Of a stretch of 64,000 nucleotides of DNA, positions 25,001 through 37,000 are shown piece after piece. The stretch comes from Meghimatium bilineatum (taxonomy: Eukaryota; Mollusca; Gastropoda; Stylommatophora; Philomycidae): assembly GCA_034231615.1 (NCBI GenBank), contig CM067306.1:60059057-60123056 (forward strand), read 5' to 3'. The translations under genes and the position numbers were made by a program. The notes beneath the pieces were generated by a model. It saw only the letters and a program-made list of their open reading frames with translations, did no database searches and had not been told where the DNA came from. Each line of letters starts with the position of its first letter. Positions within the stretch are counted from its first letter, which is position 1.

Positions 25001-28000
25001 AAAGCTATTTCTCCCTATATTTTACTCTGACTATTTCAAAGCTATTTCTCCCTATATTTTACTCTGACTGTTTCAAAGCTATTTCTCCCTATATTTTACT
25101 CTGACTATTTCAAAGCTATTTCTTCCTATATTTTACTCTGACTATTTCAAAGCTATTTCTCCCTATATTTTACTCTGACTATTTCAAAGCTATTTCTTCC
25201 TATATTTTACTCTGACTATTTCAAAGCTATTTCTTCCTATATTTTACTCTATTTCAAAGCTATTTCTCCCTATATTTTACTCTGACTATTTCAAAGCTAT
25301 TTCTCCCTATATTTTACTCTGACTGTTTCAAAGCTATTTCTCCCTATATTTTACTCTGACTGTTTCAAAGCTATTTCTCCCTATATTTTACTCTGACTGT
25401 TTCAAAGCTATTTCTCCCTATATTTTACTCTGACTATTTCAAAGCTATTTCTTCCTATATTTTACTCTGACTATTTCAAAGCTATTTCTCCCTATATTTT
25501 ACTCTGACTATTTCAAATCTATTTCTCCCTATATTTTACTCTGACTATTTCAAAGCTACTTCTCCCTATATTTTACTCTGACTATTTCAGTTCCTTCCCT
25601 CTACATTTTCCTCTGTCTTATATGTTACTCTACATTTTCCTCTGTCTTATATGTTACTCTACATTTTCATGTCTTATATGTTACTCTACATTTTCCTCTG
25701 TCTTATATGTTACTCTACATTTTCATCTGTCTTATATGTTACTCTACATTTTCATCTGTCTTATATGTTACTCTACATTTTCCTCTGTCTTATATGTTAC
25801 TTCTCTACATTTTCCTCTGGTGAAATTCTAAGTTATTTCTTTTATTTTCCTCTTATCTTTCTGTTACCTTCCTCTCATAATGTCCTTCGTGCGTTTATAA
25901 TCTTAGATACATGAAGACTTGGAAGTCAAGTTACCCCCTGCTCAAGGAAATGATGTTGTATCTGCTGCCACAGAGCTCCTCGATGTCCTTGATGACTTCC
26001 ATGATATTGATGAAGGAGAAGAGCTGAAGGAGGTCTTAGGAAACCCTAATTTCAGGGTAACAGTTTCATATTAATCTTACACATGAATGGTTGTCTTCTA
26101 ATTTCAGGATTATAGCTTCTAATTTCAGGATTATAGCTTCTAATTTCAGGATTATAGCTTGCAAAGCAAATGAATATTTTAACATAAAGATAAAAACACA
26201 GAAAAAAACTGGTATTGTCAATCACAAAAAAACAGCAGAAAGAAACACTACTTTTTTCATTGATAATCAACAACTTACACAGGTGAAAGAATTTACTTAC
26301 CTTCCTAGGCTGATCACATCATTCTAGCCTGGTCACAACATGCCCCGGTCACATCATAACATCATAGGCTGGTCACATCATCCCCTGGTCACAACATCCT
26401 AGCCTGGTCACAACAATCTAGCCTGGTCCCAACATCCTAGCCTGGTCACAACATCCTAGCCTGGTCACAACATCCTAGCCTGGTCACAACATTCTAGCCT
26501 GGTCACAACATCCTAGCCTGGTCACAACATCCTAGCCTGGTCACAACATCCTAGCCTGGTCACAACATTCTAGCCTGGTCCCAACATCCTAGCCTGGTCA
26601 CAACATTCTAGCCTGGTCACAGCATGCCCCGGTCACATCATCCCCTGATCATAACATCCTAGACTGGTCACATCATCTGTATGCTAGATGAACATCGTCT
26701 AAAGAGACTATTCTATGGTGGACTGTGTGTAGGTAAGTGCTCAAGAGGAGGCCAGAAGAAATGCTTCATGTACTACTTGACAACATCTCTCAAGAACTGC
26801 AGGATTGACTCAAATTTTTGGTAAACACAGTTCTTGGTCGTCCAGACTGGAACAATCAGATAAGAGAGGGCATCAACATTTTTTAACAGTATAGAATATT
26901 AATCTATTCAAAAGAATTGACCCCGCCGAAAACGGATGTGTTTGGCCATTGACGCAAATAAATCTGGTTATGATTTTAGTCTAGCTCTAATGTATCAATC
27001 TTGTATATCTAATGTATCAATCTTGTATATCTAATGTATCAATCTTGTATATCTAATGTATCAATCTTGTATATCTAATGTATCAATCTTGTATATCTAA
27101 TGTATCAATCTTGTATATCTAATGTATCAATCTTGTATATCTAATGTATCAATCTTGTATATCTAATGTATCAATCTTGTATATCTAATGTAACAATCTT
27201 GTATATCTAATGTAACAATCTTGTATATCTAATGTATCAATCTTGTATATCTAATGTATCAATCTTGTATATCTAATGTAACAATCTTGTATATCTAATG
27301 TAACAATCTTGTATATCTAATGTAACAATCTTGTATATCTAATGTAACAATCTTGTATATCTAATGTAACAATCTTGTATATCTAATGTATCAATCTTGT
27401 ATATCTAATGTAACAATCTTGTATATCTAATGTAACAATCTTGTATATCTAATGTATCAATCTTGTATATCTAATGTATCAATCTTGTATATCTAATGTA
27501 TCAATCTTGTATATCTAATGTAACAATCTTGTATATCTAATGTAACAATCTTGTATATCTAATGTAACAATCTTGTATATCTAATGTATCAATCTTGTAT
27601 ATCTAATGTAACAATCTTGTGTATCTAATGTATCAATCTTGTATATCTAATGTATCAATCTTGTATATCTAATGTATCAATCTTGTATATCTAATGTATC
27701 AATCTTGTATATCTAATGTATCAATCTTGTATATCTAATGTAACAATCTTGTATATCTAATGTAACAATCTTGTATATCTAATGTATCAATCTTGTATAT
27801 CTAATGTATCAATCTTGTATATCTAATGTAACAATCTTGTATATCTAATGTAACAATCTTGTATATCTAATGTAACAATCTTGTATATCTAATGTAACAA
27901 TCTTGTATATCTAATGTAACAATCTTGTATATCTAATGTATCAATCTTGTATATCTAATGTAACAATCTTGTATATCTAATGTAACAATCTTGTATATCT

Positions 28001-31000
28001 AATGTATCAATCTTGTATATCTAATGTATCAATCTTGTATATCTAATGTATCAATCTTGTATATCTAATGTAACAATCTTGTATATCTAATGTAACAATC
28101 TTGTATATCTAATGTAACAATCTTGTATATCTAATGTATCAATCTTGTATATCTAATGTAACAATCTTGTGTATCTAATGTATCAATCTTGTATATCTAA
28201 TGTATCAATCTTGTATATCTAATGTAACAATCTTGTATATCTAATGTAACAATCTTGTATATCTAATGTATCAATCTTGTATATCTAATGTATCAATCTT
28301 GTATATCTAATGTATCTATCTTGTATATCTTCTATAGGCTCTATTAGTTGCACATGATGATATTACAAACAAAAATTTTGAAGGTGAAATCGATAGAACT
28401 CAGATGATTACAAAGGGTCCACAGCTACTTGGGCCTCTGCCTCCCGTGTTCAATGATACACAGGAACAAGTTCGTTATGTAAACATTCGGAAGTCACAGA
28501 CTGAGCCATTGGTGAGTATATGTTAATTGTGTACACATATAATATATTTAAATAATAATAATATTTGTTTATGTTGAAATTCTGGCAAGTCTCCTCTTGA
28601 CAGTCCTTCTCATGGCTTCATCAAATCGGAGTACTGGCATTCACAGAGATATTTATTGCAGCGAAACTAATTTAGTTAGCACCTTGTGTCCTTGAGCCCT
28701 TTTTAGGATTATCAGTCATTTTCAGGGCTTCTACTGTACTCAGGATTGCTTCTTGGATATTTGGATGGTTGACATTTTTCCTCCGATGTTAGAACTTTTT
28801 TATTTCTTGATTGCTGCTACTGTTGATGCATCACTCAGCAGGTTGATGTCTCTTGCCTGTTTTTGGAGGAGAGGGGGGGGGGTACCTGTTCATTTTGTTA
28901 GTTCCAGGTTATCTTCCATTTTGATATCTTGATTCCTAAACGTAAACTAGTGACAGCTGAAATGGCATGCTTACGCATAATCCTAGGAATATTGCTAAGA
29001 GACAGAATGAGAAATGAGGACATGAGACAAAGAACTGGCACCACCCCAATCATGGAGTATATTAAGAGGCAACAGATCAAATGGTTTGCACACATCAGCA
29101 GACTACCACCAGACAGCATACTACAGCAAGTTATGCTACACAGATACAGTGAAGGCAGACCTCGAAAACGATGAACCACCGAAATAAAAGAGGCGACAAA
29201 TTCCACAATATACTCAGCACACACGAGGGCCATCTCCAGATAACTCTTCTACTCCTGACGCTGAAAGACAATAAATGGTTTAGCTAATAGATAGATAGAT
29301 GCCCTTTATCTTGCCTATGACCTCCTCTCTGACTGAGGACAACAAATGACATGTCACATAGAGAGAGAGACTTCCTCTCAGCTCTAATGATCTTCTATGC
29401 AGCCTAAGCTTCCTTTGCATGCCTTGTCTTCCTCTTTATGAAACCCTCTGCATATTGCTAGTAGTTTTCCTCAGATTCTGCCTCCTTTTTCTACACTTTC
29501 CTCTATATTTCTTACCATTGTGTATTCTATATTTCTGTCACTTTCTTTGGCATTATATTTATCTTTGCCACCCTCTGTCGTCTTAGTCCCATGTTTCGAT
29601 TTTAGTTATCATACAGTCCAGCCAGTCTCAATGTGCCAGCGTGGTCTGGTCTTAAAATAGATTTGTATGGTGACAGATTCACTGCGTGCATACAGCGAAG
29701 AATGGGTGTTGGTGGGTGCCTTGAGAGTGGTTTTGGGATTTTGTTAGTTGTGAGAGCAATACATTGTGGAGGTATCCCAGTGTTCATTTTTTATTTTGTT
29801 TTGATTTTTCTCCTTCCCTTTTCTTCCCTTTACTCTCTCTATTCTGTTCTTGCCATATGTATTTCTTTTTACCATTTTTTTCTTTCTCTCATTTTATCTC
29901 CCTTAACGTCTTCTTTAGCTCTTCTCTTACATCATGATTCTCTGTATGTAATATTCATTTCTTGTTGTTTGTTTCTGTTGATGTCGTTAGCTTGTTTTGT
30001 GTTTTACTTCAACACTTCTCTAACACTGAGAATTTGTCCCATTATGCTCCAATTTTATCATATCAGATTCTAACCGTAGAAAAATAGTGAAGATCATATC
30101 TCTTGTAATGCAGTTACCGTGACCTCCGGATTATTAAACCTTTACCTGTTAGATAGTATAGATATTCCCTATTTTGTACAGAATTGACTCAGGTGTTATT
30201 CAACATACGCCTGTTGACTTTTATTGTTTACCTTTGTTGACGTACTCTTTGTGTAGAATCTTTGGAGTAATTACAGAATTTTAGGGTGGCCCTTCTGGAT
30301 GTTGACAGGTATGCATGTGTGAATTTTTTGTGTGTAAAGCAGTTATAAAAATATATGATAAATCCCCTGCATGAAATTAACAATTATAACCATGGAGAGT
30401 CAGTAACAGAGGCTAGTCACAACCAACAATATGGAGAGTCAGTAACAGAGGCTAGTCACAACCAACAATATGGAGAGTCAGTAACAGAGGCTAGTCACAA
30501 CCAACAATATGGAGAGTCAGTAACAGAGGCTAGTCACAACCAACAATATGGAGAGTCAGTAACAGAGGCTAGTCACAACCAACAATATGGAGAGTCAGTA
30601 ACAGAGGCTGGTCACAACCAACAATATGGAGAGTCATTAACAGAGGCTAGTCACAACCAACAGTATGGAGAGTCAGTAACAGAGGCTAGTCACAACCAAC
30701 AATATGGAGAGTCAGTAACATAGGCTAGTCACAACCAACAATATGGAGAGTCAGTAACAGAGGCTAGTCACAACCAACAATATGGAGAGTCAGTAACAGA
30801 GGCTAGTCACAACCAACAATATGGAGAGTCAGTAACAGAGGCTGGTCACAACCAACAATATGGAGAGTCATTAACAGAGGCTAGTCACAACCAACAGTAT
30901 GGAGAGTCAGTAACAGAGGCTGGTCACAACCAAATATATGGAGTCTGTAATAGACTAATCACAAACACCAATATGGAGAGTCAGTAACAGAGTTTGGTCA

Positions 31001-34000
31001 CAACCAACAATATGGAGAGTCAGTAACAGAGGCTAGTCACAACCAACAATATGGAGAGTCAGTAACAGAGGCTAGTTACAACCAACAATATGGAGAGTCA
31101 GTAACAGAGGCTGGTCACAACCAACAATATTGAGTCAGTAATGTAGACTTAATTACAGTCAATTATGTAAAATTTGCATGTGATGTGATTTAAATTCAAG
31201 CACACTTAAAGATTGTATAAAATTCTCTAATTTTATCCCCCTTTGTTTGTTTATCCCTCATTGTTTGTTTATCCCCCTTTGTTTGTTTTCCCAGGGAATA
31301 ACAGTCAAGCTGGATGAGATGAATGACCTTCAAGTGGCCAGGATTTTACAAGGCAGTATTGTGGATAAGCAAGGTATGATATTTCATGAACCGTATTATG
31401 TGGGCACATATTTTCTGTACACTAATGAGTTGTAGAAATCCTCTGGATGCTTGAATCAGGGTTATGTTTGACCAGCATGTTAGATTTGGTGCATCAGATA
31501 ATATCAAATTTTGTCTCCACAACAAAGTTTGACTGCAATGGATCTCCAATGATTTTTTGTCCTTTGTCATATTTGTAAGCTTTACCATTGTTGTAAACTT
31601 TGCCATAGTTGTAACTGTTACCATAGTTGTAAACTTTGCCATAGTTGTAAACTTTGCCATAGTTGTAACTGTTACCATAGTTGTAAACTTTGCCATAGTT
31701 GTAACTTTTACCATAGTTGTAACTTTTACCATAGTTGTAAATTTTCCTTGTTTCATTCATTGGGAAATTATTTGTGAAAGAATTTAGCACAACTAGGATT
31801 GATTACTGAGAACAGTGTAGATGATAAAGGGTTAATGTAATCTGTTTATTCCGTTGTAGTACGAATATGGATGTTTCATGTTTGTGGTCCTGAGAATACT
31901 TCAATACGTGTATGGGATGTTCATTGTTGTTGTAATAGTCTACGTCTCAATTGGTCTGTTCTCAGTGACTTGAGTACACAGTTTGAATGTCTTGACAAAA
32001 TCTCTACTTTTTTAGGGGATGTGGTTAGTCATGTACGGAAAAACCCATTTACTCGAGTTGCAAGGTGATTCGGTGCCACTATTATGGACCTGGTTCAGTT
32101 CCCGTTAGTTTAAAAATTCTGTTTATTTCTGGATGTTTCCCTCCCCATTTATAACTTTGTTATATGTATGTCGTTTGTTCAGCATCTGTTAATTTTCCCT
32201 TCTAGTGCAGTCTTCAACAAAGTGTCATGTTTCTTTTGTATGCCCAATATACAGTTTGTGCCAAATTCAATCATTTAAGTGCCATTACTGAGTGGCATAG
32301 TTGATTATGTTTCTCCACAGCTGTTTGCCTCTTGTGTTGTTAATACGTTCAGTTGATGACATTCTCTGGTGGCACAGTGACAACCCATCCAGCAAATTCT
32401 CTGTTTGTCTCCCTCTAACTCTTCTTCCCTTGATCTTACCGGTTGTTACTAAATGTTCAAGTTTTGCTCTTTTCATCATATGCCCTAAAAATCTTGACAG
32501 TCTGCTTTTAATTTTATAATAATTTGTATTTTTACTCTAACATCTCAGAAGATGTCTACATTATTATTTTTTTTGGTTGTTCAACGAATTTTCATCAAAA
32601 ATCACATCTCAGTATCCTCCAGCTCATTTAAAGCTTTTTTTGTTTACTGTCCATGCTTCACATCCATAGAGAAGAATTCGTTCGATATGACATTCTAGCT
32701 GTATGAATAAAATACATCTGACTAGGGCAAGCATATTTCCAGTAGCAATTTGTACTGATGCCCAATCCTAGGAATATTGCTAGGAGACAGAGTGAGAAAT
32801 TAGGACATTAGACAAAGAACCGGCACTGCCCCAATCTTGGAGTATATTAAGAACCAACAGATGAAATGGTTTGCACACATCAGCAGACTACTACCAGACA
32901 GCATACCACAGCAAGCTATACTACACAGAAACAGTGAAGGCCAACCTTGAAAATGATGGACCACCGAAATAAAAGAGGCGACAAATTCCACAATATAATC
33001 AACACACACGAGGGCCATTTCCAGAGAACTCTTCTACCCCTGACGCTGAAAGGCAACAAAGGGTTAAGCGAATAGATAGATAGAATTTATGGCTGTTAAG
33101 CATGGACACTTAAGAAATCAGTGACAAAGAATAGCTGCCTTCAAAATGATATGAAGAATTTTGAGAATACAATTAGCAGCAAAAAAGACAAATCAAGAAG
33201 AATATTAAGAATGATTCTTAGAGGGTTAACTTTTAAATGGCATAATAAGAAAGCTGAGATGTTTCAGCCATATAAAGAGACATGACAGCATGGAAAATGT
33301 AATAATGGAAGGTGTGGGGCTACTGGTAATAGGGTGAGGTGCCACTCAAGACTGAGACATCTTAGAGTGTTTTAAAATGCCCCTCACTGCAGCAGGGCAT
33401 ATAAACATAAGGTGTTCAGAATAAAGAGAAATACATTATGAAAAGAACATGTCACATGAAAAATAAATAAACTTTCCAACGAGGCTAACTCCTTGAAGTG
33501 AATATGAGGCTTAGGCAAGCCAAGAAACTGGAAACGAAATTGTAAATTGGTCAGGCTATCCTATACATCGAGCAGGACAACAATCATGCCAAAGCAAGCA
33601 CATGTACCGAAGTCTGTGATTCCAGGTTGAGAGGTGCACCAACAACCATGATGTCATATTTGGCCTTTTGCGTCTTGCAGATGGTCATTACGCAGAAAGA
33701 AGTAATCCTTTCAGTATTTTCTCAGGAATGGGGACTTTTTTCAAGCGATCATGTCATGATAATGGTATGCAATACCAATAAAAAACATGTCTTCACAGTA
33801 ATAACAAAAAACTAAACAATATACACACAAGCTATGCTTCAAGCATTCATTATTTTACTAGTCAGTTGTACTCTTAGGGAAGAACTGGAAATATTTTTGT
33901 ACATAGCAATGACCCAACAAAAAAAAGCACAGATAAAAAATCTATGGTAAGGGGTAAACAGAAATTTACAAACTTAAAACTATTAAGAATCTATATTTTT

Positions 34001-37000
34001 CCAATGGCATCATATGGTTGTGAGACATTTATGTTTGTATCTTCCTCTGTTTTCCTCCATCTTTTTGTGTCATGTTTCTCCTAAACATACACCACCAAGA
34101 TGCAACATAATAATTAACGACCCAAAATTAGCACCCAAAAGTTGAAAAGGTGAAATATCTTGGCACCCTGTTAACATCAGAAGGTAGATGCTCAAGTGAG
34201 ATAAAGAGCCAAACAGCACAAGCCAAATCAGCATTCCAAAAATGAGAACCATTTTGTTCACAATTTTTGGAAGACTCAATGCAGACCCAAATTCGAGTAC
34301 TGAGATGTTATATCGAACCAATTCTTTTTTATGGATGTGAAACATGGACTGTTAAAAAAAATAAAAATTCTAAGCAAATTAGAGGCTACAGAAATGTGGT
34401 TTCGGAGAAGAATGATGAAAATACCATGGACAGCTAAGAAAACTAATGCAGAGGTTCTCATTGATGCTGGTGTAAAAAGCTCAATCATATCAAACAATAG
34501 GGGCAGACAGTCAAGGTTTCTAGGGCATGTGCTGAGAAGAACACAGCTTGAACACTTAGTAACCACTGGAAAGATCAAGGGGAGAAGAGATAGGGGATGA
34601 CAAAGAGAAAAGTTACTAGATGGACTTGTGTTGTGGCACAGTAGAAGCTCACCAACCGAGCTTATTGACAACACAAGAGACAAAGAGTCGTGGAGAAATT
34701 GATCGCCTACGCCATTCGGCATGACACTTGATTGATTGATTTCTCCTAAATGACATGTGTATAGTCATGCCTTTATTTCAAAATAAAGGCATGACTATAC
34801 AGATATCATTTAGGATTATACACACGTGCATTAAAAGTGATAGCGAAGATATACACCACTTTTGGAATTAACAGATGAGAAATGTTTTCTTTTGTTGGCC
34901 TATTGGATTATACTGAAGCAAATAAGCCAAAGGTAGGACTTAATATCTTTGCCTAATTGTTCTTAATATCTACCCACAGGAATGCTTCATGTTGGAGATA
35001 TCATCCGTGAAGTAAATGGGATGCCTGTTGCTACCCCAGAGATGATGATGGAGCTAATCATTGAATCCGATCCTGATATCACTCTGAAGATTATCCCATC
35101 CTTCCAACATTTTAGCAAGTCAGAGCCGGTAAGTGATAATGTAAATCAATGGTTCCTAAACTTTAGCAAGTCAGAGTCAGTAAGTGATAATGTAAAACAA
35201 TGGTTCCTAAACTTTAGCAAGTCAGAGTCAGTAAGTGATAATGTAAAACAATGGTTCCTAAACTTTAGCAAGTCAGAGTCAGTAAGTGATAATGTAAAAC
35301 AATGGTTCCCAAACTTTAGCAAGTCAGAGTCAGTAAGTGTTAATGTAGAATAGTGATTCACAAACATTTCCTGCTTATGTTCGCATAGACATTTTGCAAA
35401 GGTCTTATGATCTCTCTCCTTCCCTACCTGATGCAAAGAAAATGATTTGCTATTTACATCAGTGTAAGATTTTAATAAGTATTTCATCAAATTAATTGTT
35501 GTTAGTCCCATCGAGGCAGATCCTTGCCATTGGGCGTTAAGCCAATAGAGGCTGAAACCTAAGACTGGCTGCACTCTCCTATAATCGAGCAACACCACAG
35601 TCTGGGTGCTAGAAAGTGCAGGAGCTTAAGACTGAAGGAACCAGTCAAGAGATGCACCACAGCAATCAGGATGCCATGCACAAATGCAATAACAATATGC
35701 TTCTATCTCTCAGTTATAGATATAGTCATATTTTAAGTGAACAAAAAAAAAACTGGTTATAAAAATATTTTATGTTTTGAGGCATCCAGCATCCATATTG
35801 TACTCGTGATATGATTGAATCTATTAGTAGCGCCTGAAAATGCAGCAATAGTTGAATAGCGATGCCCTGTACATAATATTTAAAAGAATATTAAAAGGGT
35901 AGGAAGGTTGGCTTCTAAACACCATACCATGTTACGAAAAAGCTAGGTTTTTTCAGTCACATTAACCGTACTTATTTGATCTTACGAGTTCTGTAGGCGT
36001 CTAAACGCAGACATCATTACGTTTCCAGGGCCTGTAGGAATCTCCAGTCACCTCCGTTACTATGCCCCGATTCATCAGTACAGAATCACATGAAGTTAAG
36101 ATCATATGGCGTAGAATTCTAGTCACACAAAGCTAGGAATACATCACAGCCGAAAGATAAAATTCCTTTACACATTACGATTGTAAGAGTGAGAAAGCTG
36201 GTAGATTTTGACAATGAATTTCTGGAACAACTTTGTCCTTTTTTGACGCTATATTCTACCATCAAATGTAATACAGCGTAAAATGGTATGTGCTCATCGT
36301 GGAAAGTAATATCTACATGTTTTAATTGTTTTTGTGTTTTAGTTGTTATATTATAAGAATGTTTGGTTATTCATTGAATAACACAAAAACAATATGTTTC
36401 AGGGTGCCACATGTCGGCATGGAAAATAATTACATTGTATGTCTGTCTAGACCTAGTTTTGGGTGGATGGACATTGCATGGGATTTCTTCATGTTTTATT
36501 AGTTTTTTTCAGTCCATATTATATTAGTTTAAAGATGAAATAACATGTATACAATAGGAATAGGTATTTATGAGGATTGCATCAATGTTGCCACACATTG
36601 CTCAAGTATTAGGGTCATCAAAAATTGTATTTGCGATTTAAAAAAATGACATTTTGTGATTTCCCCCCCCCCCCCCCCCCAATTTTCAACTTTACAACTT
36701 GCTCACTACTGTCATATCACACATACAATAAAAGAAAAAAACAATTATGTGTATTATTCACTCCTTTGCTTACATGTGCAAAAATTGTTTTTTTATATCT
36801 TTACAAACAAAATCATATTTATTAAACACTCACCAAAAATGTATGCACATTGTCAACAAACAAAAAAACCACAGAATCTGGGCTCTGTGGAGAAATTGCT
36901 CATTTTTAATCTGGAGCCCTAGAGGTTAAAAGACATGACAGCATAGAAAGTGTTATTAGTGGGAATGATAGAAGGCAACAGGGATAAAGGCTGCCCAAGA

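Noticed and set aside
30355-30723. 122-codon ORF with [13 protein letters not shown] repeats
   Set aside because: Intronic 39-bp array in an open phase; no splice sites join it to the MAGUK frame.
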